Source of the DNA: Gammaproteobacteria bacterium
GTDB taxonomy: Bacteria > Pseudomonadota > Gammaproteobacteria > Natronospirales > REEB76
Direction of reading: 5' to 3'
DNA length: 39,125 bases
Assembly: GCA_018971365.1 (NCBI GenBank)
Contig: JAGXAZ010000003.1
Coordinates: 1 to 39,125, forward strand
Shown: piece by piece, positions 15,936 to 26,600 of the stretch
Position numbering within the stretch: position 1 is the first letter of the stretch
How the letters are laid out: each line of letters opens with the position of its first letter
Program-made: the position numbers and the translations under genes
Notes under the pieces: model-generated
What the model saw: only the letters and a program-made list of their open reading frames with translations
Databases searched by the model: none
Told to the model about the DNA's origin: nothing

Positions 15936-17189
15936 TCAGATGCGCGTCTCCAGCTCGATGATGCGGCCGAGATCAATACCGAACTCGCGGGCATCCACCA
16001 CGCGCTTGATGGCCCATTTCTGCTCGTTGTCATCGCGCGCCGTCACCGCCAGGTTTATCAACGGACGTCGTTCGTAGGGCTTGCCATGCGCATCCCGAAT
16101 GAGCATTACCACCGGACGCAAGCGGCTCCCGGGATTGGTCGACATTACGATGCCGAGTATGCCTTGGTTCATCTCCACCAGACTGCCGATGGGATAGATA
16201 CCGATGCAACGGATGAACTCCTGCATCAAGTCCTCGCCGAAATCGCGCGGTCCCCAATTGAACATCATATTGAGGCCGGTGTGCGCCGGGACGCCCTCGT
16301 GATATACACGGTTGCTGGTGATTTCATCGTACACGTCGACAATCGCCACCATGCGCACGTGCACCGGAACCTTGTCGCCCTTTAGACCGAACGGATATCC
16401 CTGTCCGCCGATGCGTTCGTGGTGCAGCTGCACGATTTCAAGGGCCTTCTCCGACAGCTCCTTGTGCTTGCGCAGAATATTGAATCCATCCACGGGATGC
16501 TTCTTCACAACATCGAATTCGTCCTGGCTGAGCAGACTGGGCTTGTCCAGAATCGAAACCGGTGTGCGCATTTTGCCGATATCTTGCAGCAACGCGCCCA
16601 GCGCCAGCTCGATGATGGAATCCTTGGACAGGCCCAGGTGCACGCCGAACACGATGGCCAGGATGCATGTATTCAGGCAATGCGACACCGTGTATTCGTG
16701 CTTGGTACCGAGGTTGGTCAGCCACAAGGCCGCGGCCGGATTGGCCGTGGCCGTATCCACCAGTTCCAGCGTGAGCATGCGGGTTTCGCGCACATCCGCA
16801 CCGCGCCCGAGACGCACTTCGCTCAGCAGCCGTTGCACGTGACTGGACAGGTTGCTGCGCGTGACCAGCGCCTTGCGCATGTCGTTCCGGAAACCCTCGT
16901 GCCTGCGCCAGGCCAACTTGGCCAGGTCTGCGGGCATTGGGGTGACGAATTGCGACGACTGCGGTTTGGCGGTGCCGGTAACGGCAGGCCGATGGGATCC
17001 GGGGGCCGCGCTCGCAAGTGCGCGGGTCTCGTCTATGTACACGAATTCGCAGGTCTTCTGGAGCGTGTCCAGTTGCTCCTGGGTGTCCAGCGAGAATCCC
17101 TGAAACGGGAATGGACTCTCCAGCCACGGCCGGTCGAGCGCGGTCACGTACATGCCCAGGTGCAGGTCCGAAACTGCGAGCTTCCTCAT
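15936..17189 (-). CDS. HD-GYP domain protein with a DUF3391-type N-terminus
   Basis: This 417-aa protein has an N-terminal DUF3391-like domain (MRKLAVSDLHLGMYVTALDR, PFPFQGF) and a C-terminal HD-GYP domain (about 160-350). HD-GYP enzymes hydrolyse c-di-GMP using a bi- or trinuclear metal centre. Several ligands are present: H170, D203, H231, HHE (256-258) and the GGQGYP motif (261-266). The HD pair itself reads QD: residue 202 is Gln (codon CAA), so one metal ligand is lost. The protein may be weakly active or a c-di-GMP sensor. ATG 17189 fits the start of the family domain; ATG 17198 is the alternative. A longer in-frame version from 17396 adds only Arg/Pro-rich sequence. Confidence 0.87.
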   Translation of the reverse strand: MRKLAVSDLHLGMYVTALDRPWLESPFPFQGFSLDTQEQLDTLQKTCEFVYIDETRALASAAPGSHRPAVTGTAKPQSSQFVTPMPADLAKLAWRRHEGFRNDMRKALVTRSNLSSHVQRLLSEVRLGRGADVRETRMLTLELVDTATANPAAALWLTNLGTKHEYTVSHCLNTCILAIVFGVHLGLSKDSIIELALGALLQDIGKMRTPVSILDKPSLLSQDEFDVVKKHPVDGFNILRKHKELSEKALEIVQLHHERIGGQGYPFGLKGDKVPVHVRMVAIVDVYDEITSNRVYHEGVPAHTGLNMMFNWGPRDFGEDLMQEFIRCIGIYPIGSLVEMNQGILGIVMSTNPGSRLRPVVMLIRDAHGKPYERRPLINLAVTARDDNEQKWAIKRVVDAREFGIDLGRIIELETRI

Positions 17190-17500
17190 GGCACACATTA
17201 TGCCAGTGGCCCCGGGCTGTAAGGCGGATGCTGGCAACATGTGCGGGAGTCCAGAGCGTCCCCACTGGTTCCCGGGGTCGGGGCACGATAGAATTCGCTG
17301 CCTTTTGGCAGGCGGCCCGGACCCCCGGGGTGGACGCCTGTCCGGAACGGATGGCATAAGATTTGGCAGGGATAGACGATGCCGGGTTTCCGTCAACGCC
17401 AGTGGCTACGCCGCGTTGTGGATGCGGGGAGGTCGAATCCAAACGGCCGGCCCGAAGTCATCGCAGGTTTACAACATCAACTTGTTACGGAGTACTCGAG

Positions 17501-17731
17501 ATGAAACGTCAGGTAATGGTTGGTCTGATTGCCGCTGCGCTCTTCGCGTTTGCGGGTGCGACTCTGGCCCAGGCTCCGGCTGCCAGCACCGCCCCGACGA
17601 AGAAGGAAGCGGTCAAGCACGAAATGAACCACAAGAAAATGGAACATCACAAGAAGTGGACGAAGAAGAAATCCCACCGCAAGGCCGCAAAGAAGGAAAA
17701 GACCAAGGCCCCGGAAGCCAAGACGCGCTAA
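17501..17731 (+). CDS. small exported Lys/His-rich protein
   Basis: This 76-aa protein has a clear Sec signal peptide (MKRQVMVGLIAAALFAFAGA, cleavage likely after TLAQA). The mature peptide is about 50 residues and very basic, with repeated Lys plus several His (HEMNHKKMEHHKKW) and an Ala/Lys/Glu tail. It resembles acid-shock (Asr-like) or metal-binding small periplasmic proteins, but composition alone cannot settle its role. CGGAG (17488-17492) lies eight nt before ATG 17501. A strong terminator follows. Confidence 0.7.
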   Translation: MKRQVMVGLIAAALFAFAGATLAQAPAASTAPTKKEAVKHEMNHKKMEHHKKWTKKKSHRKAAKKEKTKAPEAKTR

Positions 17732-17787
17732 GTCCACAGGCTTGGCTGGGAAAGCGGCTGGAAAGCTGATTTCCGGCTGTTTTATGC

Positions 17788-17820
17788 AAAAAGGCGCGGG
17801 CCTCGGTCCGCGCCTTTTTT
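17788..17820. terminator. bidirectional rho-independent terminator
   Basis: A 12-bp stem has arms 17788-17799 (AAAAAGGCGCGG) and 17808-17819 (CCGCGCCTTTTT) with an 8-nt loop. It has a T-run on the plus strand and, because of the A-run, a T-run on the minus strand too. It serves both the small exported protein gene and lexA, which converge on it. Confidence 0.92.
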
Positions 17821-17837
17821 TATCCGCTGAACCAGGC

Positions 17838-18452
17838 TCATGCCGGCCCGGCGGTCGGCAATGCGTCGCGGATCACGCCCACGACTACGCCTTCCAGCGC
17901 CAGCTCTGCACTGCTGGCGTCCACCACGATAGGCTGGAAATCGGGATTTTCAGGCAGCAGCCAGACCTGCGAGCCCTTGTGCCGATAACGCTTGACGGTT
18001 ACCTCATCGCCGAGTCGGGCCACCACAATCTGGCCATTGCGCGCCTCGGGCGAGCGGTGCACGGCGAGCAGATCACCGTCGAGGATTCCGGCGTCACGCA
18101 TGCTCATGCCGCGCACCCTTAGCAGATAATGTGGTTGGGGATGGAACAGGCGCGGATCGAGGCGATAGCGCGCTTCGATGTGCTCTTGAGCCAATATAGG
18201 CCTGCCCGCCGCTACCCGGCCGACTACCGGGAGACCGGGAGGATCGGTAATTCGGATTCCCCGGGCAGCGCCGGGCAGTAGCCCAATAATACCCTTTCGC
18301 GCCAGTGCCCGCAGATGATCCTGGGCAGCATTCACGGATCGGAACCCCAGCGCACGGGCAATTTCGGCACGCGTGGGTGGGACTCCGGTATCGTCTATAA
18401 GCTGTTGAATAACATTGAGAACATTCTTCTGTCTGGCCGTCAGCTCACGCAT
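17838..18452 (-). CDS. lexA: LexA SOS repressor
   Basis: This 204-aa protein has the complete LexA layout. The N-terminal winged helix begins [13 protein letters not shown] and includes [13 protein letters not shown]. The self-cleavage site is Ala82-Gly83 (GRVAAGRP), and the protease dyad is Ser117 (RGMSMRDAG) and Lys154 (VTVKRY). RecA filaments trigger cleavage, which derepresses DNA-repair genes. ATG 18452 is chosen because homologues begin with this M-R/K-x-L-T sequence and a perfect SOS box lies 17 bp upstream. The longer in-frame version runs into the neighbouring gene. The SOS box implies autoregulation. Transcription ends at the shared terminator. Confidence 0.95.
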   Translation of the reverse strand: MRELTARQKNVLNVIQQLIDDTGVPPTRAEIARALGFRSVNAAQDHLRALARKGIIGLLPGAARGIRITDPPGLPVVGRVAAGRPILAQEHIEARYRLDPRLFHPQPHYLLRVRGMSMRDAGILDGDLLAVHRSPEARNGQIVVARLGDEVTVKRYRHKGSQVWLLPENPDFQPIVVDASSAELALEGVVVGVIRDALPTAGPA

Positions 18453-18469
18453 GCAGGAGCGCCAAGGTA

Positions 18470-18485
18470 CTGTATATAACCACAG
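18470..18485. promoter_or_regulatory. LexA-binding SOS box of lexA
   Basis: The sequence reads CTGT (18470-18473), ATATAACC, ACAG (18482-18485), matching the gammaproteobacterial CTGT-N8-ACAG consensus exactly. It sits 17 bp upstream of the lexA start codon and overlaps the AT-rich region most like a -10 element. Confidence 0.88.
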
Positions 18486-18507
18486 TGTACCCGGCTTCCG
18501 GCACGAA

Positions 18508-19029
18508 TCAACCCACGTTCGCGAATCCCGTGCGCTGTTCCTCCCAGCGATCCACCTCGCCGGCCATGGCGCTCGCAGCTTGGACCAGCAACCGGTCGGC
18601 GCGCTCTGTGTCTCCAGCCGCAAGCGCGGCAAACGCCTGCGCCATATTGTCGTCCTGCGGCCCCAGCGCCCCGGCGTCGACCAGCATCCGGTAGGCCTGC
18701 GGCAAGGCGACCAGACAGTCCCTGACCTCGTCCGGAGCCAGTCCCGAGCGCGTGAATACGAGCGCGCACACGGCGATGGGAACCAACTCAAGCTCCTTCC
18801 GGTAAACCGGGGTGTCCGACACTCCAGCCTGATAGCAGCGGGTGAGCGCAGTAACCATGGCCAGCAAAGCCAGCATGCCAGCCATGTCGCGAAACAGGTC
18901 GGGATCACCGCGGGCGGCGGCTACCTGGACTGCTGCCTTGAGGGCCGGACCGGCCAGAAGCCGGTACTCGTCCGGATTCAACAGGCTATCCGCGGGCAGG
19001 AAATCAGGCCGCATTGATTCCATGTTCAC
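18508..19029 (-). CDS. hypothetical helical protein
   Basis: This 173-aa protein is predicted largely alpha-helical, rich in Ala/Leu/Asp and with no signal peptide. One moderately hydrophobic stretch lies near residues 45-65 ([18 protein letters not shown]), and weak TPR-like spacing ([26 protein letters not shown]) appears near the C-terminus. I recognise no family. Its GTG start overlaps the stop of the upstream GST gene (GTGA, 19029-19026), so it is probably translationally coupled; ATG 19023 is an alternative. lexA follows with its own promoter. Confidence 0.6.
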   Translation of the reverse strand: MNMESMRPDFLPADSLLNPDEYRLLAGPALKAAVQVAAARGDPDLFRDMAGMLALLAMVTALTRCYQAGVSDTPVYRKELELVPIAVCALVFTRSGLAPDEVRDCLVALPQAYRMLVDAGALGPQDDNMAQAFAALAAGDTERADRLLVQAASAMAGEVDRWEEQRTGFANVG

Positions 19030-19691
19030 CGGGCACGTCCCACTTCGTCAGCTTCGATGATTTCTTTCTCCAGTCTGGCGGCCGCAACCCACTCGCGTAC
19101 AGCCGGAAACTGTTGCATTTTATTCACATAATCAGCCGCTGTTCCGCTGAGCTGGGTGCCATAGGTCACGAAACGCAGCGCCACCGGAATATACATGCAG
19201 TCCGCGGTCGTGAAGTGACCAAACAGCCACGGTCCGCCTTTGCCAAAGCGTTCCCGACAGCGGCTCCACAGGGCCTGCACCCTCCCGATCTCGCGCTCGA
19301 GTTCCCCCGTGCCTTGCACATGCCGGTCGGTGGCTCGACAATTGAACGGGTACTCACGGCGGATTGCCGGAAAGCCGGAGTGCATCTCGGCGCTGACCGA
19401 GCGCGCTTCCGCGCGTGCTGCCGTGTCCTGCGGCCAAAGCCGGGCTTCGGGGAAACGCTCGGCCAGGTATTCGCAAATCGCCAGTGAATCCCAGATTGCC
19501 AGTCCGTCCGCTTTCAGCACCGGAACCTTCCCGGTCGGCGCGTGCGCGAGCAGCTTCTGCTTGTACCCGGGCACGTCCAGCGGCACCACGATCTCCTGAA
19601 AAACTGCCTGCGTGTGCTTGAGCGCCAGCCACGCGCGCATGGACCATGACGAGTAAGCCTTGTTGCCGATCACCAATTGCATCTGTTCCAT
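19026..19691 (-). CDS. glutathione S-transferase family protein
   Basis: This 221-aa protein has an N-terminal thioredoxin-like domain (MQLVIGNKAYSSWSMRAWLALK) with the Ser-Ser-Trp-Ser motif of a bacterial GST subgroup. It has the cis-Pro site (GKVPVL), the DSLAICEYLAERFP glutathione-binding segment, and an all-helical C-terminal domain (about 90-221). It should conjugate glutathione to electrophiles or act as a peroxidase. ATG 19691 is preferred over TTG 19709, which nearly overlaps the previous stop. It starts 14 nt after the aldo/keto reductase, suggesting a detoxification operon. Confidence 0.85.
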   Translation of the reverse strand: MEQMQLVIGNKAYSSWSMRAWLALKHTQAVFQEIVVPLDVPGYKQKLLAHAPTGKVPVLKADGLAIWDSLAICEYLAERFPEARLWPQDTAARAEARSVSAEMHSGFPAIRREYPFNCRATDRHVQGTGELEREIGRVQALWSRCRERFGKGGPWLFGHFTTADCMYIPVALRFVTYGTQLSGTAADYVNKMQQFPAVREWVAAARLEKEIIEADEVGRAR

Positions 19692-19705
19692 ATCGAGGTC
19701 CCGCT

Positions 19706-20698
<993 letters not shown>

Positions 20699-20748
20699 GC
20701 CTCACCTCCGGAAAAACACACTTGGCATGTATTTTACTCCGGCCGGCT

Positions 20749-23085
20749 TCAAAGCTTCGCGTAACGCAGACGCAAGGCGTTAGCAATCACGGACACCGAA
20801 CTGAAAGACATGGCGGCCGCCGCAATCATCGGTGAGAGCAGCCAACCAAAGAACGGATACAACACCCCCGCGGCCACCGGTACGCCCGCACTGTTGTAGA
20901 GGAATGCCCACAGCAAATTCTCGCGGATGTTGCGCACCGTCGTCTGCGACAGCCGGCGTGCACGCAGCAGTGCGCGCAAATCGCCCTTCACCAGCGTCAC
21001 CGCCGCGGTTTCCATGGCAATGTCGGTGCCACTGCCCATGGCGATACCCACATCGGCCGTGGCCAACGCCGGCGCGTCATTTACGCCGTCGCCGGTCATC
21101 GCGACTTTGCGGCCGTCATTGCGCAGACGCCGCACGATCTCGGCCTTGCCTTCGGGCGATACGCCGGCCATGACTTCATCGAGTCCGAGCGCAGCCGCCA
21201 CGGCGTGCGCTGTGGTTTCGTTGTCGCCGGTGACCATTACCAGTCGCAATCCGGCACGGTGCAATCCGGCAAGCGCCGCGGGTGTGGTCCGCTTGACCGG
21301 ATCGGCTACGGCGATAAAGCCTGCAACCGCGCCCTCCATCAGCACATACATGACCGTGGCGCCTTGCCGGCGTTGTGCGTTCACGGCCTCGGCCAGCCCC
21401 GACACGTCGGCCTTGAGCGCGGTGGCCAGCTTGTCATTGCCCAAAGCAACGGCTTTGCCCTCGACCTCGCCTTTCACGCCCTGGCCGGTGATGGATTCAA
21501 AGTGCGCCGCTTTGCCGATGGACAGCCCGCGTTCCCGCGCGCCGCTAACGATTGCGGCAGCGAGCGGATGCTCGCTGGCCTGCTCCAGTGCCGCCGCCAA
21601 TGCCAGCAGCTCGTCTTTTGGGAATTGACCGGCGGATTCCACGGCCACCACTTTGGGTTTGCCTTCCGTAAGTGTTCCGGTCTTGTCCAGCAACAGGGTG
21701 TCCACTTCGCGCAAGTGTTCCAGCGCCGCCGCGTCGCGGAACAGTACGCCCGACTGCGCGCCTTTCCCCATGGCCACGACGATGGAGATCGGTGTGGCGA
21801 GTCCCAGGGCGCAGGGACAGGCAATGATCAGTACCGCTACCGCGTTGACCAGCGCATGCGCCAAGGCGGGCGATGGTCCGGCAAAGTACCAGACAACGAA
21901 AGTAAGCACCGCGATCAATACCACCGCAGGTACAAACCAGCCGGACATTTTGTCAGCCAGCGACTGAATTGGCGCACGGCTGCGCTGCGCCGCAGCGACC
22001 TGCGCCACGATGCGTGCGAGCAGCGTATCCGCACCCACCTTTTGCGCGCGCATTACCAGACTGCCGGTGCCGTTGAGCGTGCCGCCGGTGACCGCATCAC
22101 CCGCGCGCTTGGCTACCGGTAATGACTCACCGGTCACCATGGACTCGTCCACGGCGCTTGCGCCCTCGTCCACCACGCCGTCCACCGGAAGTTTTTCGCC
22201 CGGCCGCACACGCAGACGGTCGCCCACGTGCACTTCGGCGAGGGGCACATCCCGCACACTGCCGTCGGCAGCGATGCGATGTGCTACGGGCGGTGCCAGA
22301 TTCAACAGGGCGCGAATCGCCGCCGAAGTCGAATGACGTGCTCGCAATTGCAGGACCTCGCCGAGCAGCACCAGCACCGTGATTACGGCGGCGGTCTCGA
22401 AATACACCGGCAGCATGCCGTCGGGCATGCGGAAGGTTTCGGGAAACATCTGTGGAAATGCGAGCGTGATGACGCTGTAGCCATACGCCACGGCCACGCC
22501 CAGACCAATGAGCGTGTACATGTTCAGGCTGCGGTTCCGCAGCGAATTCCAGGCGCGCACGAAAAACGGCCAGCCGCCCCAGATTACTACCGGCGTTGCC
22601 AGCGCGAACTCCAAAATTCCCCAGGCGGACGCCGGCAATAGCGACGGCCACGGCCGCATGAGCCATGCACGCATGGCGATCACCACCAGTGGTACAGTCA
22701 ACACGACGCCAACCCAGAAGCGCCGGGTCATGCTCCGCAATTCCGGATTGGCCTCTTCCGCTTGTGCCGGCGTCATCGGCTCCAGTGCCATGCCACAGAT
22801 CGGACAGGCGCCGGGCGCATCGCGCACGATTTCCGGATGCATCGGGCAGGTCCACAGCTGTTTGGCAGTCGCCACCGGCATCACCGGCTCCAGAGCCATG
22901 CCGCATTTCGGGCAGGCGCCGGGGCGGTCCGCAATTACGTCCGCGTGCATGGGACAGGTGTACTGGACGGCCTTGCTTGCGGGTATGGCAGCACGTGCCT
23001 CAGGCACGGCGGACACGTGGCGGCACGCAGACTCGCGGTGCGCGCCGTGGTGCGCATGATTGCGCGTGTGAGTGTGGCCTGACAT
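20749..23085 (-). CDS. copA: P1B-type Cu(I)-transporting ATPase
   Basis: This 778-aa heavy-metal ATPase has a His-rich N-terminus (residues 4-16) and two short metal-binding domains of the CPMHxxI...PGxCPxCGMAL type (42-68, 78-103). The classical GMxCxxC domain is absent. Core motifs are all present: TGES, CPC in [20 protein letters not shown] (phosphorylated Asp), [11 protein letters not shown], and the Cu-specific YN and MSFSS motifs in the last helices. It exports Cu(I), possibly Ag(I), from the cytoplasm. It is encoded 56 nt after a CsoR-type repressor, so its expression should be copper-induced. CGGAG lies about 8 nt before ATG 23085. Confidence 0.92.
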   Translation of the reverse strand: MSGHTHTRNHAHHGAHRESACRHVSAVPEARAAIPASKAVQYTCPMHADVIADRPGACPKCGMALEPVMPVATAKQLWTCPMHPEIVRDAPGACPICGMALEPMTPAQAEEANPELRSMTRRFWVGVVLTVPLVVIAMRAWLMRPWPSLLPASAWGILEFALATPVVIWGGWPFFVRAWNSLRNRSLNMYTLIGLGVAVAYGYSVITLAFPQMFPETFRMPDGMLPVYFETAAVITVLVLLGEVLQLRARHSTSAAIRALLNLAPPVAHRIAADGSVRDVPLAEVHVGDRLRVRPGEKLPVDGVVDEGASAVDESMVTGESLPVAKRAGDAVTGGTLNGTGSLVMRAQKVGADTLLARIVAQVAAAQRSRAPIQSLADKMSGWFVPAVVLIAVLTFVVWYFAGPSPALAHALVNAVAVLIIACPCALGLATPISIVVAMGKGAQSGVLFRDAAALEHLREVDTLLLDKTGTLTEGKPKVVAVESAGQFPKDELLALAAALEQASEHPLAAAIVSGARERGLSIGKAAHFESITGQGVKGEVEGKAVALGNDKLATALKADVSGLAEAVNAQRRQGATVMYVLMEGAVAGFIAVADPVKRTTPAALAGLHRAGLRLVMVTGDNETTAHAVAAALGLDEVMAGVSPEGKAEIVRRLRNDGRKVAMTGDGVNDAPALATADVGIAMGSGTDIAMETAAVTLVKGDLRALLRARRLSQTTVRNIRENLLWAFLYNSAGVPVAAGVLYPFFGWLLSPMIAAAAMSFSSVSVIANALRLRYAKL

Positions 23086-23141
23086 TGGGTACTCCGTGTG
23101 CAGGTTATGCAGCGCCTTCGCAACTCAGCGTCTGAGGATGC

Positions 23142-23420
23142 TCATGAAGCTCCGAAGCGCTTGAGGAGATCGTACAGCTCGGCCAGTTTCGCCTGGCGCT
23201 CACTCCGGTCGCCGCTCTTGATGGCGCCCGCCACGCAGTGTTCGATGTGGCTCTTGAGAATTTCCTGCTCCGTACTGCGCAGCGCCGCCTGCACCGCACG
23301 CATCTGCGTGAGGATATCTGCACAGTAGCGGTCGGTTTCCACCATGCGCAGCAATCCGGCCACCTGGCCATGAATGCGTTTCAGGCGCGGGAGCTGAGAC
23401 TTATGACTGGGGTGTGTCAT
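23142..23420 (-). CDS. csoR: CsoR-family metal-sensing repressor
   Basis: This 92-aa all-helical protein of the CsoR/RcnR/FrmR family starts THPSHKSQLPRLKRIHGQVAGLLRM. It carries the Cu(I) ligands Cys (RYCADIL) and His-xx-Cys (SHIEHCV), the C-H-C set of CsoR. Metal binding releases it from DNA. Start: ATG 23420 fits homologues; ATG 23432 lies inside the operator. No ribosome-binding site precedes 23420, and a promoter with -10 TATGGT at 23433-23428 would start transcription close to this ATG, so the mRNA may be leaderless. It heads the csoR-copA operon. Confidence 0.9.
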   Translation of the reverse strand: MTHPSHKSQLPRLKRIHGQVAGLLRMVETDRYCADILTQMRAVQAALRSTEQEILKSHIEHCVAGAIKSGDRSERQAKLAELYDLLKRFGAS

Positions 23421-23425
23421 GCTAT

Positions 23426-23447
23426 ATACCATACCCCCCTATGGTAT
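23426..23447. promoter_or_regulatory. CsoR operator
   Basis: Perfect 8-bp arms ATACCATA (23426-23433) and TATGGTAT (23440-23447) flank a run of six C. A G/C tract inside AT-rich inverted arms is the hallmark of CsoR/RcnR operators. It lies immediately upstream of csoR, between a -35-like TTGACG (23456-23451) and the -10, so binding would block the promoter. Confidence 0.82.
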
Positions 23448-23474
23448 GTGCGTCAACGCTGGTGCATGAGTTCC

Positions 23475-23491
23475 TGAATCGATTCGATTCA
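23475..23491. promoter_or_regulatory. unassigned palindrome upstream of csoR
   Basis: TGAATCGA (23475-23482) and TCGATTCA (23484-23491) form a perfect 8-bp inverted repeat around one T. It sits about 20 bp upstream of the csoR -35. Its binding protein is unknown. Confidence 0.45.
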
Positions 23492-23686
23492 AAGACGCTG
23501 ACCAGACTGCTCTCAACCGTTGGAGAGGCAAATACGCCATTCCGTGGCCGTGCGGCTGCGACGCACGTTTTGTCGCCAGATGCCGCGACCGGTCTGCCTC
23601 GCGACCAAGAAGTCGCTCCCGGTCAAGGAAAATTGCGGTCCGATCTGGGCGCAGAGCACAGGACGTGCGGACCGTCGGATCGCGCC

Positions 23687-26600
23687 CTATTTGTCTCCGA
23701 GCGAAAGCAGCGTGGCATTGCCGCCCACAGCCGCGGTGTTTACGGTTACGGTGCGTTCCGTGGCGAAGCGCAACATGTAATGCGGCCCGCCGGCCTTGGG
23801 ACCGGTGCCGGACAGCCCCTGGCCGCCAAACGGCTGCACGCCCACCACTGCGCCGATGATGTTGCGGTTGATATAGACATTGCCCACGCGAATGCGCCGC
23901 TGGATGTACTGCGCCTGCGAATCAATGCGCGATTGCACGCCCAGCGTCAGGCCAAAGCCGGTGCGGTTGATGCTTTCGATTACCGCATCCAGTTCCGACG
24001 CCTTGAAGCGGATCACGTGCAGCACTGGGCCGAAGACCTCGTGCTTGAGAATATCCAGCGACGGCAGTTCCACTGCCATGGGCGCCACAAACGTACCGTT
24101 TGCGCACGCCGCGGGAATCCGGAGTTCCCGCAATACCTTGCCTTGCGTCGCAATCCACTGCTTGTGGGCGTCCAAATCCTTTTTTGCCGCGGCGTCAATC
24201 ACCGGGCCCACGTCGGTATCCAGGAACGCCGGATCGCCCAAGCACAATTCATCGAGATAACCGGTAAGCACTTCGATGACGCGCGGCGCGATTTCCTCCT
24301 GCACGAACAGTACGCGCAGCGCCGAACAGCGCTGACCGGCGCTGTTGAAGGCGCTGGCCACGACGTCGAGCACCACCTGCTCGGGCAGTGCCGAAGAATC
24401 CACGAGCATGGCGTTTTGGCCGCCGGTTTCTGCTATCAAAACAGGAATGATGCCGTCGCGGTTGGCGAGCGTCTGGTGAATGACCTTGGCGGTCGAGGTG
24501 GAGCCGGTGAAAGCCACGCCGGCAATGCGCGGGTCGGCCACCGCATGCTGGCCCACCACCGAGCCGCGACCCGGAATGAAATGCAGCACCTCGCCCGGCA
24601 CCCCCGCCTGGTGCAACAGGCGAATGGCGCGCGCGCCGATCAGCGAGGTCTGTTCCGCGGGTTTCGACAGCACCGCGTTGCCCGCCGCGAGTGCGGCGCC
24701 CACCTGCCCGGTGAAAATCGCCAGCGGGAAATTCCACGGGCTGATGCACACGAACACGCCGCGGCCCTGCAACCACAGTTCATTGGATTCGCCCGTCGGC
24801 CCCGGCAGGCGCTGCGGCTTGCCGAAATCCTCTTCGGCGCGCAGCGCGTAATAGCGCAGGTAATCCACCGCCTCGCGCACTTCCGATACCGCATCCAGAA
24901 TGGATTTGCCCGCCTCGCGCACGCACAGTGCCATGAGTTCGGCCGTATGCTCCTCGAAAAGATCCGCCCCGCGGCGCAGGATGCGCGCGCGTTCTCCGGC
25001 TGGCGTCATGTCCCACTGGGGCTGGGCCCGCGCGGCGATATCCACCGCCTTGCGGATCGTCCCTGCATCCGCTGCGTGGATAATGCCGATGGTCTGGCGA
25101 TTGTCGGCAGGATTGAGCGAGGGCTTCTCCTTGCCACTCAACACTTTGCCGCCCACGATGGGTGCGGCGCTCCACTCCCGCTGCATGGCTTGCTGCATGT
25201 CCTGCGCGAGCTTGCCCAGTACCTCCACGTCTGCGAGATTCAGGCCGCGGGAGTTGCGCCGCTGCGGGCCGTAGATGTCGCGCGGCAGCGGGATCCGCGG
25301 ATGCGGTTTCACCGCAAGCGCCTCCACCTCCGCCACCGGATCAGCCACGATGGATTCCAGCGTAACCTTTTCGTCAATGATGCGGTTCACGAACGAGGTG
25401 TTGGCGCCGTTTTCCAGCAGGCGACGCACGAGGTACGGCAGCAGATCTTCGTGGCTGCCGACCGGCGCATACACGCGGCAGTTGAGATTAAGCTTGTCCT
25501 GGCCCACCACTTCCGCGTACAGCTCCTCGCCCATGCCGTGCAGGCGCTGGAATTCGAATTCCGGACTGTCGCCGGCCAATTCCAGCACGCTCGCCAGCGT
25601 CTGTGCGTTGTGGGTGGCGAACATGGGATAAATCACGTCACGGTCCGCGAGCATCTTGCGCGCACAGGCGAGATAGGACACGTCCGTATTCGGCTTGCGC
25701 GTAAACACCGGATAGCCGTCCAGGCCGCGCTCCTGGGCGCGTTTGATTTCGCTGTCCCAGTAGGCACCCTTGACCAGCCGCACCGGGATGCGGCGCCCGC
25801 CTTCGCGGGCGAGCGCAATCAGCCAGTCCAGCACACGCAGCGTGCGTTTCTGATAAGCCTGCACCGCCAGGCCGAAACCTTCCCAGCCTGCGAGCGCAGG
25901 TGAGCGGTACACCGCTTCGATAACATCGAGAGAAATATCCAGGCGGTCGGCCTCTTCCGCATCCACCGTCAGGCCCATGCCGTATTGCTTCGCACGCTCC
26001 GCCAATGCCAGCAGTTTCGGCGCGAGTTCGCGCATCACGCGCGCACGTTGCACCAGCTCGTAGCGCGGGTGCAACGCGGAAAGTTTCACGGAAATGCCGG
26101 GCGTGGCGAACACGCTGGTGTTTTCCCCCACGCTGGCGCCGATGGCATCGATCGCGCGGCGGTAATCCTCGAAATAGCGCTGCGCGTCCGCGGCGGTAAG
26201 CGCGGTTTCCCCCAGCATGTCGTAGGAATGCCGGAATTGCCGATACTCTTCGCTCCTGGCGCGCTTCAGGGCCTCCTCAATCGTGCGACCCATGACGAAT
26301 TGATGGCCCATGATGCGCATCGCCTGGCGGAAGGCGGCGCGGATCACCGGTTCGCCGACGCGCGCCACCAGCATGGCCATGTACTTGGAAAGGTTTTTCT
26401 CGACGCTCTGATCCAGCGCGATGATCTTGCCGGTGAGCATCAGGCCCCAGGTGGAGGCGTTCACAAAGCTGGAAGGACTCGCGCCCAGATGTTCTTGCCA
26501 CTTGCCGGTGACAATCTTGTCGCGGATCAGCTTGTCGGCCGTGTCCGCGTCCGGGATGCGCAACAGCGCTTCCGCCATGCACATGAGCACCATGCCTTCC

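Noticed and set aside
23414..25903. 829-codon plus-strand open frame opposite putA
   Set aside because: It is antisense to conserved PutA coding sequence, is rich in His/Arg/Gln as expected for the reverse frame of a GC-rich gene, and has no family motif.
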